Below, one piece after another: positions 15,326 through 23,860 of a stretch of DNA of 27,940 bases (the first letter of the stretch is position 1; each line of letters opens with the position of its first letter). Source of the DNA: Bacteroidales bacterium UBA4345 (lineage in GTDB: Bacteria; Bacteroidota; Bacteroidia; Bacteroidales; Paludibacteraceae); assembly GCA_002396385.1 (NCBI GenBank), contig DGTD01000026.1, positions 1-27,940 on the forward strand. Direction: 5' to 3'. A model generated the notes under the pieces. The model made no database searches, had not been told where the DNA came from, and worked only from the letters and a program-made list of their open reading frames with translations. The position numbers and the translations under genes are program-made.

Positions 15326-15984
15326 ACGAATTCTTAATAGGCGCCACCTCATCAAACAGTGGGAAAACTACCTGCTGCTTGGGTCTTATGCGGGCAATTA
15401 GCGACCGCGGTTTGGATGTTCAGCCTTTCAAGATCGGCCCCGACTATATAGACCCCATGTTCCACCAGATAGCTGCCAGGCGGGCATCGGTCAATCTGGA
15501 CTTGTTCATGTCTTCAACCGGGCACACTATTCAGTGTTTTCGTCGCTATGGTGCAAGTGCCGACGTGAGAGTGGTAGAGGGAGTTATGGGCCTATTCGAT
15601 GGCTACGACAAACAGAAAGGCAGTTCAGCCGAACTGGCCATTATTGTAGATATACCAGTCATAATGGTCGTCAATGCCCAGTCGGCAGCCTACAGTGTAG
15701 CGCCGCTTATCTATGGATTCAAGCACTTTGACCCACGGCTGAAGTTGGCCGGTGTCATTTTCAACAAGGTGGCTTCTGAACGGCACTTCCTGTTGCTGGA
15801 ACAGGCATGCCATGACACCGGCACCGAGTGTTTCGGATACCTGGCACGCACCCCGGAATTGCAGATTCTCAGCCGACACCTCGGACTTACCATCACTGAA
15901 CGAGAGAAAACAGAACTGCTGATTAGAGCAGCCGCAGAAGAGGTAGAAAAACACGTCAAAATAAAAAGAATTTTAGATTTATGA
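15322..15984 (+). CDS. cbiA: CbiA cobyrinate a,c-diamide synthase, synthetase (N-terminal) part as a separate protein
   Basis: This 220-residue protein is the ATP-dependent half of CbiA. It has the P-loop-like GATSSNSGKTT (7-17), PFKIGPDYIDPMFHQIA, VVEGVMGLFDGY and GVIFNKVASERH. Normal CbiA is one chain of about 430-460 residues with a glutaminase domain at its C-terminus. Here the chain stops after KHVKIKRILDL, exactly at the domain border, and the glutaminase half starts in the next frame with an ATGA overlap. CbiA amidates the a and c side chains of the corrin ring with glutamine as nitrogen source. Two separate subunits translated in coupling is the simplest reading; a frameshift in a former single gene is possible. 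Confidence 0.9.
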   Translation: MNEFLIGATSSNSGKTTCCLGLMRAISDRGLDVQPFKIGPDYIDPMFHQIAARRASVNLDLFMSSTGHTIQCFRRYGASADVRVVEGVMGLFDGYDKQKGSSAELAIIVDIPVIMVVNAQSAAYSVAPLIYGFKHFDPRLKLAGVIFNKVASERHFLLLEQACHDTGTECFGYLARTPELQILSRHLGLTITEREKTELLIRAAAEEVEKHVKIKRILDL

Positions 15985-16568
15985 TTATAGCCATAGCAAA
16001 CGACGAAGCCTTCAACTTTACATACCAGGCAAACATCGACGACCTGCGTCAGATGGGCGAAGTAGTCTTCTTTTCGCCGTTAGCCGACCCGCATCTGCCT
16101 GTATGTGACCTGCTCTACCTTCCCGGAGGATACCCAGAACTGTGTGCCGGTCAACTTAACGCCAACACTGCAATGCGCCAAAGCATCTGCAAATACGTGG
16201 AAGAGGACGGGATGACATTTGCTGAATGCGGTGGTTTTATGTACCTCTGCCACGATATAGACAACAGTGAGATGTGTGGAGTCTTCAACATAAGCGCGTC
16301 GATGAACAACGCCCGCCTTCACTTGGGCTACCGCTCGATGCAATTGAACGGCATAGAAATGCGGGGTCACGAATTCCACTATTCAGAAATTGTCAGCGCC
16401 AACATAAACGAAGGAGTCTCGGTCAGACAATGCCAGACCTCGGCAAGCGGAGCGTCTGTTTCTACCGCCCTTTACCGATACAAGCGCACCATTGCCGGCT
16501 ATACCCACTGGTATTGGGCGGAATCGGGATTTAGAAACACATGGTTGAAAGAACTGGAAAACATATGA
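15981..16568 (+). CDS. cbiA: CbiA glutaminase (C-terminal, class I GATase-like) part as a separate protein
   Basis: This 195-residue protein starts with IIAIANDEAFNFTYQANIDDL, which in normal CbiA is the first strand after the domain linker. It continues with LLYLPGGYPELCAG, the nucleophile motif AECGGFMYL (C83), RGHEFHYSEI and YTHWYW (H176). All expected glutaminase residues are in place, so the domain looks active and would supply ammonia to the 15322 product. Both ends are ATGA overlaps (15981-15984 and 16565-16568), which fits translational coupling in this operon. Confidence 0.9.
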   Translation: MIIAIANDEAFNFTYQANIDDLRQMGEVVFFSPLADPHLPVCDLLYLPGGYPELCAGQLNANTAMRQSICKYVEEDGMTFAECGGFMYLCHDIDNSEMCGVFNISASMNNARLHLGYRSMQLNGIEMRGHEFHYSEIVSANINEGVSVRQCQTSASGASVSTALYRYKRTIAGYTHWYWAESGFRNTWLKELENI

Positions 16569-17995
16569 TAGAAAAGAAGTTGAACCCCCTTATGCTGGTT
16601 GGCACCGGTAGCGATGTCGGCAAAAGCGTACTGGCTACAGCCTTGTGCCGCATATTCCAGCAAGACGGCTACTCCCCCGCTCCGTTCAAAGCCCAGAATA
16701 TGGCGCTGAACTCGTATGTCACCCCTGACGGTAAGGAGATTGGAAGGGCACAGGCCGTACAGGCCGAAGCCTGCAAACTGCCACCGCACACCGATATGAA
16801 TCCGCTTCTGTTGAAGCCTAACTCGGAACACACCACACAAGTGGTGTTAAACGGTAAACCCATCGGCAACCGTTCGGCCTACGCCTATTTTCGCAAAGAG
16901 GGACGAGAGGAACTCCGAACCGCAGTTCATGAAGCCTTCGACCGCTTGTCGGCAAGGTTCAATCCCATTGTAATGGAAGGGGCTGGAAGTGTGTCGGAAA
17001 TCAACCTGCGCGAATCGGACCTTGTAAATATGCCGATGGCCCGCTATGCCGATGCCGACGTGTTGCTGGTAGCCGACATCGACCGGGGCGGAGTGTTCGC
17101 ATCGTGCTACGGCAGCATCGCATTACAGACTGAAGAAGACCGGAAACGGATAAAGGGCATCATTGTCAACAAATTCAGGGGCGATATCAAACTATTTGAA
17201 GATGGCCGGAAAATATTGGAAGACCTCTGCAAAGTTCCAGTGCTAGGGGTTGTACCTATGTTCAATGATATAGTTATTGATGCGGAAGACAGTGTTCAAC
17301 TCGAGTACAAGCACCACAATGCGCTGCAGGGTAAAATTAACGTCGCTGTCGTCCTTTTAAGGCACATCAGCAATTTTACCGATTTCTCTGCCATGGAGCA
17401 AGACGAACGTTTCAACCTCTTCTATACTACAAATGCTGAAGATATTGAAGATGCCGATATTGTTGTTCTGCCGGGTACCAAGTCTACCGCCAACGACCTT
17501 TACTGGCTCCGGCGCCAGGGGTTGGCCAACGCAATTCTAAGAGCACATAGAGCAGGAAAAAAGGTTATAGGCATTTGTGGCGGATTTCAGATGCTGGGGC
17601 AAAGTGTGAACGACCCCGACGGAATAGAAGGCAGCATAAAAAGTATGCCCGGACTAGCCCTTTTACCTATTGACACCACCCTGACGTCCGATAAGATAAC
17701 GCAACAAGTAGAATTTGAATTCGGTGGACACATCTGCAAAGGCTACGAAATACACCAAGGACGCAGCACCAACTCTCAAAAAGTGGTGAACATAGGCAAC
17801 TGTTGGGGGACATACATACATGGTTTCCTTGACAACGAGGTGGTTATTAACTTTTTTGCAGACGGGAAAGGCGACAACAAATCATCTTGGACCAGCCTCG
17901 AAGACTACAAGGAGGAACAATATGAGCGGTTGGCTAACCACATCCGTAAACATGTTGATATTCCACAAATCTACCGTATAATAACACACAAGTGA
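16565..17995 (+). CDS. cobQ: CobQ/CbiP cobyric acid synthase
   Basis: I chose the ATG at 16565 (an ATGA overlap with the previous stop) over one 24 bases upstream inside the preceding gene, because the protein then opens with MIEKKLNPLMLVGTGSDVGKS, close to the family's N-terminus. The 476-residue enzyme has the nucleotide loop GTGSDVGKS (13-21), PFKAQNMALNSYVT, MEGAGSVSEINL, DIDRGGVFAS and the glutaminase motif GICGGFQMLG (C338), ending with GTYIHGF (H419). It adds four amides (b, d, e and g) to adenosylcobyrinate a,c-diamide. Here the synthetase and glutaminase domains remain in one chain, in contrast to CbiA just upstream. Confidence 0.96.
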   Translation: MIEKKLNPLMLVGTGSDVGKSVLATALCRIFQQDGYSPAPFKAQNMALNSYVTPDGKEIGRAQAVQAEACKLPPHTDMNPLLLKPNSEHTTQVVLNGKPIGNRSAYAYFRKEGREELRTAVHEAFDRLSARFNPIVMEGAGSVSEINLRESDLVNMPMARYADADVLLVADIDRGGVFASCYGSIALQTEEDRKRIKGIIVNKFRGDIKLFEDGRKILEDLCKVPVLGVVPMFNDIVIDAEDSVQLEYKHHNALQGKINVAVVLLRHISNFTDFSAMEQDERFNLFYTTNAEDIEDADIVVLPGTKSTANDLYWLRRQGLANAILRAHRAGKKVIGICGGFQMLGQSVNDPDGIEGSIKSMPGLALLPIDTTLTSDKITQQVEFEFGGHICKGYEIHQGRSTNSQKVVNIGNCWGTYIHGFLDNEVVINFFADGKGDNKSSWTSLEDYKEEQYERLANHIRKHVDIPQIYRIITHK

Positions 17996-19011
17996 ATATG
18001 ATTAAGGGACATGGTGACGACATATACCAATACAGCGGCATAACGAGCAATTTCAGTTCGAATGTCTGCAACAATTTTTGCCACATGGGTCTATATCGGC
18101 ACTTGTCGGCCCAGTTGCCAGCCATTACGAATTATCCTGAGGCGGCAGCCGAGTCGCTGGAAAAAGAACTTGAGCGGCAACTCTGCCTAGAAAAGGGAGA
18201 AGTTATGGTGACAAACGGAGCCACCGAGGCAATTTATCTGGTGGCCCAAGTCTACAGTGGTTCTGTTTCTGCTGTAATTGCCCCTACTTTTTCGGAATAT
18301 GCCGATGCCTGCCACATACACCACCACACCGTCAAGTGGCTGCACGGTATAGAAGATTTGGCAGAAGCCCCAAAGTTGCTGTGGCTCTGCAACCCCAACA
18401 ATCCGACAGGACAGGTGGTTCCGTTAAAGTCGCTACTCTGTGCCATAGCCAGCCATCCCGACACCCTGTTCGTGATTGACTGCAGCTATGCCCCTTTTAC
18501 AGAACAGCCTACACCAAGTGCAAAACAGGCGGTTGCCTACCCCAACATGCTGCTGTTGCACTCATTTACAAAAAGATTTTCCATTCCGGGGTTGCGCCTA
18601 GGCTATATAACGGGAAACAGTGGCGTACTTGAAAAAATCAGGCCGTTTCGCATGCCGTGGGCGGTCAACCAAATAGCCATAAGTGCCGGACACTATTTGC
18701 TGGAGCACCAGTGCGACTACCCTATCGATACTGCATCGGTCAAAACCGAAGTAGACTATCTGACGCAGCAACTTACAGCAATGGGCGGATTTGTTGTATC
18801 ACCCACCGACTGCCAATTTATGCTGGTACACTGCCAAAATGGAACTGCAGCCAGTTTGAAGGAATTTTTGGTCCGGGAATGCGGAATCTTAATCCGTAAT
18901 GCTGATAATTTCAAAGGATTAGACCATTCGTATTTCCGTATAGCCGTACAAAGGCACGACGAGAACGAGGCTCTGATAAAAGGAATTGAACAATGGAAAA
19001 ACACATTATAG
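17992..19011 (+). CDS. cobD: CobD, L-threonine-O-3-phosphate decarboxylase
   Basis: This PLP-dependent, aminotransferase-fold enzyme makes (R)-1-amino-2-propanol phosphate, the linker of the nucleotide loop. It has KGHGDDIYQYSG at the N-terminus, TNGATEAIYL, LCNPNNPTGQ, FVIDCSYAPF and HSFTKRFSIPGLRLGY with the PLP lysine (K194, counted from GTG). The start may be the GTG at 17992, which overlaps the cobQ stop by four bases, or the ATG at 17998, two codons in, which would leave a two-base gap. The name follows the Salmonella convention; CobD means a different enzyme in Pseudomonas. Confidence 0.93.
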   Translation: MNMIKGHGDDIYQYSGITSNFSSNVCNNFCHMGLYRHLSAQLPAITNYPEAAAESLEKELERQLCLEKGEVMVTNGATEAIYLVAQVYSGSVSAVIAPTFSEYADACHIHHHTVKWLHGIEDLAEAPKLLWLCNPNNPTGQVVPLKSLLCAIASHPDTLFVIDCSYAPFTEQPTPSAKQAVAYPNMLLLHSFTKRFSIPGLRLGYITGNSGVLEKIRPFRMPWAVNQIAISAGHYLLEHQCDYPIDTASVKTEVDYLTQQLTAMGGFVVSPTDCQFMLVHCQNGTAASLKEFLVRECGILIRNADNFKGLDHSYFRIAVQRHDENEALIKGIEQWKNTL

Positions 19012-19967
19012 ACATCCTTCTTCCGCTTGTTATAGGCTGGTTGCTTGACCTTGCATTCGGTGACCCGCAGAAACTGCCCCATTTGGTTGTATATATGGGC
19101 AAATGGATCGCCTTCTTCGAAAAACACTTGAACAAGGGCAGGCACCGTCTGCTGAAAGGGGCACTGTTTTCCACCGCAAGTACAATAGCAGTTTTTGCAA
19201 TTTGCCAAGGAGTGCTGGAATTACTGGCCGTGCTAGTTGCAGACAACACCACACTGAGAATTGCGGTTGTTCTACTGAAGTCAATATTGGTCTTTTTCTG
19301 CCTGGCAGGACACACACTTAGGCGCGAGGTGGAAATGGTGTTCATGGCTGTAGACATCAGTTTGGCCAACGGCCGGAAACAGGTGGCCCGCATTGTAGGG
19401 CGCGATACCAACGAACTTTCTGCCAACGAGGTCCGCACAGCCGCACTTGAAACACTAGCCGAAAACCTCAGCGATGGGGTTGTGGCTCCCGTTTTCTGGT
19501 ATGCGTTACTGGGGGTTCCAGGAATGGTGGCCTATAAGATGGTCAATACCATGGATTCGATGATAGGATACCAGAATGCGCGGTTCAAGAAATTCGGTTG
19601 TTGGGCAGCTCACACCGACGATGTTGCCAACTTTCTACCCGCACGGTTAACGGCTCTGCTGATGGTTGTAGTTTCACACATAAGTATAAACAAAAGAGGT
19701 TCAGTGCCACACATGTGGAAGTTTGTCCGCAGCTATGGACCGAGACACGCGTCGCCAAACAGCGGTTGGCCAGAAGCGGCACTTGCCGGCATTCTGAACT
19801 GCCGTTTCGGCGGTCCCCACAAGTATTTTGGGCAGGTATTCGACAAACCCTACATTGGCAACAACCTACGTGAACTCGGAAACTCCGACCTTCTGACCAG
19901 CATAGGTGTCTGCTTCAGAACCGAACTGGCCTGCATTGTTATCACACTATCATTTCTCGCACTATGA
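18993..19967 (+). CDS. cbiB: CbiB, adenosylcobinamide-phosphate synthase
   Basis: This 324-residue inner membrane protein has family signatures LDLAFGDPQKLPHLVVYMG near the N-terminus, then ENLSDGVVAPVFWYALLGVP, YKMVNTMDSMIGYQN and HTDDVANFLPARLTAL, and near the C-terminus SPNSGWPEAALAGIL. It joins cobyric acid with the aminopropanol (phosphate) made by the preceding gene. It overlaps cobD by 19 bases and the ATPase gene by four. Several hydrophobic segments are visible, including residues 6-20 and 50-85. Confidence 0.95.
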   Translation: MEKHIIDILLPLVIGWLLDLAFGDPQKLPHLVVYMGKWIAFFEKHLNKGRHRLLKGALFSTASTIAVFAICQGVLELLAVLVADNTTLRIAVVLLKSILVFFCLAGHTLRREVEMVFMAVDISLANGRKQVARIVGRDTNELSANEVRTAALETLAENLSDGVVAPVFWYALLGVPGMVAYKMVNTMDSMIGYQNARFKKFGCWAAHTDDVANFLPARLTALLMVVVSHISINKRGSVPHMWKFVRSYGPRHASPNSGWPEAALAGILNCRFGGPHKYFGQVFDKPYIGNNLRELGNSDLLTSIGVCFRTELACIVITLSFLAL

Positions 19968-20758
19968 ACAATACGGTTTTAAAAATGAACGGTCTGACTA
20001 TCGGCTACAAAACCAGCAAGGGTAACAATATACTTTACAGTAATATGGACGCCACTCTGAAAAAAGGCGAACTGACCTGTCTGCTTGGGAAAAACGGCAC
20101 CGGTAAATCAACCCTGTTGCGTACTCTGTGCCGGCTTCTACCACCAATTGCCGGCAGTGTGCAGGTAAACGGGAAAGACATTCGCCAGTTCTCAATGCGT
20201 GAACTGGCGAAACAGATAGGCATTGTTCTGACCGACATGGTCCGCACTGAGGATATGACTGCGTACGAAGTGATAGCTTTGGGAAGGTCGCCATATACCG
20301 GTTTTTTGGGGAGACTATCAGACAGCGACCGCGAGATAATTGACAAAAGCATCGAACAGATTGGTATTGCCGAACTGACCGAAAGGAAGATGCAGACACT
20401 TTCAGACGGAGAGCGGCAGAAAATAATGATAGCCAAGGCCGTAGCCCAAGAGACGCCGGTCATATTACTTGACGAACCTTCGGCTTTCCTTGACTACGCC
20501 AGCAAAATAAAATTACTGCAACTGTTACACACTTTGACCAAAAAGTTGGGCAAAACAGTATTGGTATCGAGCCACGACATAGAACAGATGCTGCGATTTT
20601 CCGACAACGTATGGCTACTCGACCGAGAGAGGGGTTTTACACAAGGGGAAACGCGCTTGTTATGCCAAAACGGTACGGTTGCCTCCTATTTTAACCTGGA
20701 AGGCATTACCTTTGACCAAGATAACTATAGATTCGAGATTGATTTTGACCAAATATAA
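19964..20758 (+). CDS. btuD: BtuD/FecE-type ABC transporter ATPase
   Basis: This 264-residue ATPase has Walker A GKNGTGKST (42-50), a signature LSDGERQK (146-153, where LSGGQ is usual), Walker B ILLDEPSAFLD (D170, E171) and the switch VSSHD. It groups with importers of iron complexes and cobalamin and would power the permease at 14303 with the binding protein at 5053. The gap between them is filled by amidation and side-chain genes, so the transporter genes are dispersed through one operon. The start is an ATGA overlap with cbiB. Confidence 0.92.
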   Translation: MNNTVLKMNGLTIGYKTSKGNNILYSNMDATLKKGELTCLLGKNGTGKSTLLRTLCRLLPPIAGSVQVNGKDIRQFSMRELAKQIGIVLTDMVRTEDMTAYEVIALGRSPYTGFLGRLSDSDREIIDKSIEQIGIAELTERKMQTLSDGERQKIMIAKAVAQETPVILLDEPSAFLDYASKIKLLQLLHTLTKKLGKTVLVSSHDIEQMLRFSDNVWLLDRERGFTQGETRLLCQNGTVASYFNLEGITFDQDNYRFEIDFDQI

Positions 20759-20765
20759 GACAGCG

Positions 20766-21473
20766 ATGAAACATTATACAGACTTATTCATAGACTTCGA
20801 CGATACCCTCTACGACACGCGGGGGAGTGCAGAAAAAGCGTTGAGCGAGTTGTATGCCTGCTATGGTATGCAACAACACTTCAGTTCGCCTGAGGTTTTT
20901 TTCCAGTCGTATTGGGAAACCAACGTGCAGTTGTGGGGCGAATATTCCAAAGGGAACATCACCCGAGACCATCTGATTGTTGAACGTTTCAGACGCCCTT
21001 TAAGCAAAGGGAACTATGCACACGTCAGCGACGAAATGTGCCTTGCAATGAGCGACAAGTTCCTAACGCTTTGCACCACCAATACGGCAATAGTGGATGG
21101 CGCTTACGAGTTGCTCGAATACCTTACGCAGAAGGGTTACCGCCTACACCTGTGCAGCAATGGCTTCCATGAAGTGCAATACAAGAAGCTTGACAATGCC
21201 GATATGGGCAAGTATTTTTCTACCGTAATACTAAGCGAAGATGCTGGTGCCAATAAACCATCGGTAGAATTCTTCAACTATGCGCTTAAGAAAAGTGGGG
21301 CTGAACGTGACAGCACGTTGATGATAGGCGACAACTTTGAAACCGACATGTTGGGCGCGATGAATTCGGGTATAGACACGCTGTTGTTCAACCGATGGGA
21401 TAAAAATTACCAACCACCCCGAAAAGTGGACTTCCTGGTCAACTCGCTTATTGAAATAAAGAAAATCCTTTAA
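20766..21473 (+). CDS. HAD-superfamily hydrolase (YjjG/YfnB-like), candidate replacement for CobC phosphatase
   Basis: I chose the ATG at 20766, seven bases after the ATPase stop; an upstream start would lie inside that gene. The 235-residue protein has HAD motif I DFDDTLYD (10-17; D10 nucleophile, D12 acid/base), motif II LCSNG, motif III lysine in GANKPS and motif IV MIGDNFETDMLGA. A helical cap sits between motifs I and II. Relatives such as YjjG dephosphorylate nucleoside monophosphates. In this operon it stands between uptake and nucleotide-loop genes, just ahead of cobU, cobT and cobS, and no CobC-type histidine phosphatase is present in the window. Removing phosphate from alpha-ribazole phosphate or from adenosylcobalamin phosphate would fit, but this is inference from position. 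Confidence 0.88.
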   Translation: MKHYTDLFIDFDDTLYDTRGSAEKALSELYACYGMQQHFSSPEVFFQSYWETNVQLWGEYSKGNITRDHLIVERFRRPLSKGNYAHVSDEMCLAMSDKFLTLCTTNTAIVDGAYELLEYLTQKGYRLHLCSNGFHEVQYKKLDNADMGKYFSTVILSEDAGANKPSVEFFNYALKKSGAERDSTLMIGDNFETDMLGAMNSGIDTLLFNRWDKNYQPPRKVDFLVNSLIEIKKIL

Positions 21474-21477
21474 AATT

Positions 21478-21987
21478 ATGGATAAAAAAATCGTGCTTGT
21501 GACAGGCGGACAACGTTCTGGCAAAAGCGCCTTTGCCGAAAAGCTGGCATTGGAACTCTCGGAACATCCATTATATGTTGCTACCGCCCGCATCTGGGAC
21601 TCTGATTTTGCCCAGCGTGTCGAGAAACACCAGAAACGGAGAGGACTACAATGGACAACTATAGAGGAAGAGAAGTATTTGGGGCAACTGCATGTTGACG
21701 GATGTGTTGTCTTGATTGACTGCTGCACCCTGTGGGCAACCAACTTCCTCTTCGACTTGGAGGACCCTGCGGAATGCCAAAAGGCCCTGCAAACTGAGTT
21801 TGACCAGTTTACCTCACAAAACGCCGTTTTTATTTTCGTGACGAACGAAATAGGCATGGGTGGCGTTAGTGAAAACGAACTGCAGCGCCAATTTTGCGAC
21901 CTTCAGGGCTGGCTGAACCAATATGTTGCCGCCTATGCCGATGACGTCTACCTACTAGTTTCCGGAATTCCAATGAAAATAAAATGA
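21478..21987 (+). CDS. cobU: CobU, adenosylcobinamide kinase / adenosylcobinamide-phosphate guanylyltransferase
   Basis: This 169-residue protein has the P-loop GGQRSGKS (10-17), ATARIWDSDF, then the family His (H51) in EKHQKRRGLQWTTIEE, IDCCTLWATNF and VTNEIGMGG. The length fits the family. CobU makes GDP-cobinamide, the activated form used by CobS. It lies four bases after the HAD gene and shares an ATGA overlap with cobT. Confidence 0.95.
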   Translation: MDKKIVLVTGGQRSGKSAFAEKLALELSEHPLYVATARIWDSDFAQRVEKHQKRRGLQWTTIEEEKYLGQLHVDGCVVLIDCCTLWATNFLFDLEDPAECQKALQTEFDQFTSQNAVFIFVTNEIGMGGVSENELQRQFCDLQGWLNQYVAAYADDVYLLVSGIPMKIK

Positions 21988-23024
21988 TACAACCTACCAA
22001 CAAGTCACTGACCCCGCTGTTGCAAGCAAAAATAGACAACCTGAACAAACCAAAAGGTTCTTTGGGCAGGTTAGAGTCGCTTGCGCTACAGATAGGGTTA
22101 ATACAGCAAACCACCTGCCCTACCCTACGCCACCCCTGCCACCTTCTGTTTGCCGGTGACCACGGCATTGAGCGGGAGGGAGTCTCGGCCTCGCCCCGCG
22201 AGGTTACTTGGCAACAGGTGGAAAACTATGGGAAAGGGGGAGGCGGGATAAATATGTTCTGCCGACAACACCAATTCGACCTACGGGTCATTGATGTGGG
22301 TGTAGACCACGACTTCGCCCTATACTGGAATCCGCACATAGTTGACCGTAAAATTGCCTACGGCACAAACAACTTCCTGTACGAGCCAGCCATGTCGGAA
22401 AATGCCTACAGAAAGGCTATGTTAGTAGGCGCCGAACAGGTGAAAGGCTGTTACAACAAGGGATGCAATGTCGTCTCAATTGGCGAAATGGGTATTGGAA
22501 ACACTTCTCCATCGAGCATCCTGATGCATTTGTTCCTGCACATTGACCTTGAAAAATGCGTGGGGGCTGGCTCTGGTTTAGGCGAAGAGCGTGTAAAACA
22601 CAAATATACGATACTGAAAAAAGCAGTAGACAACTTTCATAGAACAACAGGAAAAGAAGATGTGGAAACTGTTATACGCTATTTTGCCGGATTTGAAATG
22701 GTGGCAGCTATAGGTGCAATGCTGAAAGCCGCAGAACTGGGTATGGTGATACTGGTCGACGGATTCATTATGACCGCGTGCATGCTGGCTGCCACTCAGC
22801 TTGCTCCCAACATTATGGATTATGCCATCTTTTGCCACCAAAGCGATGAGGGAGGCCACAAACTGATGCTTGAAAAAATGCAGGCATCACCACTACTAAA
22901 TCTCGGTATGCGGCTCGGAGAAGGAACAGGTGCAGTCTGCGCCTACCCGTTATTGCAATCGGCCGTGAATATGCTGAACGAGATGGACAATTTCGCCCAT
23001 GCAAACATTACAAAATACTTTTAA
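21984..23024 (+). CDS. cobT: CobT, nicotinate-nucleotide:dimethylbenzimidazole phosphoribosyltransferase
   Basis: This 346-residue enzyme has family features KPKGSLGRLE, FAGDHGIEREGVSA, VDVGVDHDF, SIGEMGIGNTS and the C-terminal RLGEGTGA with the catalytic Glu (E313). It makes alpha-ribotides from a lower-ligand base and NaMN. The gene says nothing directly about which base is used; no dimethylbenzimidazole synthesis gene (bluB or bza) is seen in this window. It ends directly at the cobS start (TAA then ATG). Confidence 0.96.
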   Translation: MIQPTNKSLTPLLQAKIDNLNKPKGSLGRLESLALQIGLIQQTTCPTLRHPCHLLFAGDHGIEREGVSASPREVTWQQVENYGKGGGGINMFCRQHQFDLRVIDVGVDHDFALYWNPHIVDRKIAYGTNNFLYEPAMSENAYRKAMLVGAEQVKGCYNKGCNVVSIGEMGIGNTSPSSILMHLFLHIDLEKCVGAGSGLGEERVKHKYTILKKAVDNFHRTTGKEDVETVIRYFAGFEMVAAIGAMLKAAELGMVILVDGFIMTACMLAATQLAPNIMDYAIFCHQSDEGGHKLMLEKMQASPLLNLGMRLGEGTGAVCAYPLLQSAVNMLNEMDNFAHANITKYF

Positions 23025-23810
23025 ATGAAGTCCCTTTTATACCAACTGACAGCAACATTGTGTTTTTTCACACGCCTTCCACTATGGCGGATAATAACCG
23101 TTCCGAAGGAATACTACGAACGAGTGGTACCCTACTGGCCAATAGCAGGCTGGGTTACTGGCGGTGCTATGGCCCTAACCTGCCTGGCTACATGGAGCCT
23201 ACCCGTAAACCTTACGACCTTGCTCTGCCTGGTAGTCAGATGTTTGCTGACAGGAGGTCTGCACGAAGACGGATTTGCCGATTTCTGTGACGGATTTGGC
23301 GGTGGATGTAGTAGAGAGCGTATACTCGAAATTATGAAAGATTCGCACATCGGCGCTTACGGCGTGCTTGGACTAATCTTTTATTTCTCGTTGCAAATCG
23401 GGACCATTGGCTACATCCTAACACAAACCCATCTGTATACAGCCATGTGCCTGATGGTATCGGCCGACACCATCAGTAAATTCCTGTCATCGTTCATTGT
23501 CTATTTTCTTCCTTATGCACGGACTGAACAGACAGCAAAAAACCGTTTAGTCTATAAAAAACCGAGAATACACGAGTTGATGGTAGGCTTATTATTTGCA
23601 ATTTTACCAATTATGTTGTTAGCGGAATTTGGAGGGGAAAACGTGCTAGTTCCCTTCACATGTGCGACCATTGGCGCTACCCTCTGCATGGTTACACTAA
23701 CCACCTGCATGAAAAAGAAAATCAACGGCTACACGGGCGACTGTTGTGGTGCCACTTTCATCATTACAGAGGCCTTTTTTTATTTAATAATGACAGGCAC
23801 ACTTTCGTAG
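23025..23810 (+). CDS. cobS: CobS, adenosylcobinamide-GDP ribazoletransferase (cobalamin synthase)
   Basis: This 261-residue inner membrane protein joins the activated cobinamide to alpha-ribazole or its phosphate. It has the N-terminal CFFTRLPLWR, a metal-binding motif HEDGFADFCDGFGGG (80-94), MKDSHIGAYGVLGL, and near the C-terminus GYTGDCCGATFIITE. Several membrane segments are visible. It is the last gene of the riboswitch-led operon; the start immediately follows the cobT stop. Confidence 0.95.
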   Translation: MKSLLYQLTATLCFFTRLPLWRIITVPKEYYERVVPYWPIAGWVTGGAMALTCLATWSLPVNLTTLLCLVVRCLLTGGLHEDGFADFCDGFGGGCSRERILEIMKDSHIGAYGVLGLIFYFSLQIGTIGYILTQTHLYTAMCLMVSADTISKFLSSFIVYFLPYARTEQTAKNRLVYKKPRIHELMVGLLFAILPIMLLAEFGGENVLVPFTCATIGATLCMVTLTTCMKKKINGYTGDCCGATFIITEAFFYLIMTGTLS

Positions 23811-23823
23811 TAGGTTTGTGCGG

Positions 23824-23860
23824 AACAGCACTGAATTTAGCATTCATTCTTGGCTGTTTT
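23824..23860 (+). terminator. Weak terminator-like hairpin after cobS
   Basis: AACAGC (23824-23829) pairs with GCTGTT (23853-23858), with an inner TGAAT/ATTCA stem (23832-23836 and 23842-23846) and only a few T after the stem. It is imperfect but sits 14 bases after the last operon gene. Confidence 0.35.

Noticed and set aside
15960..15990. Calling the CbiA split a simple pseudogene
   Set aside because: Both halves keep all active-site motifs, and the junction is a clean ATGA overlap like others in the operon, so two coupled genes is the better reading.
21231..21857. Minus-strand frame of 208 codons spanning the HAD gene and cobU
   Set aside because: It overlaps two recognised genes on the opposite strand and resembles no known protein.
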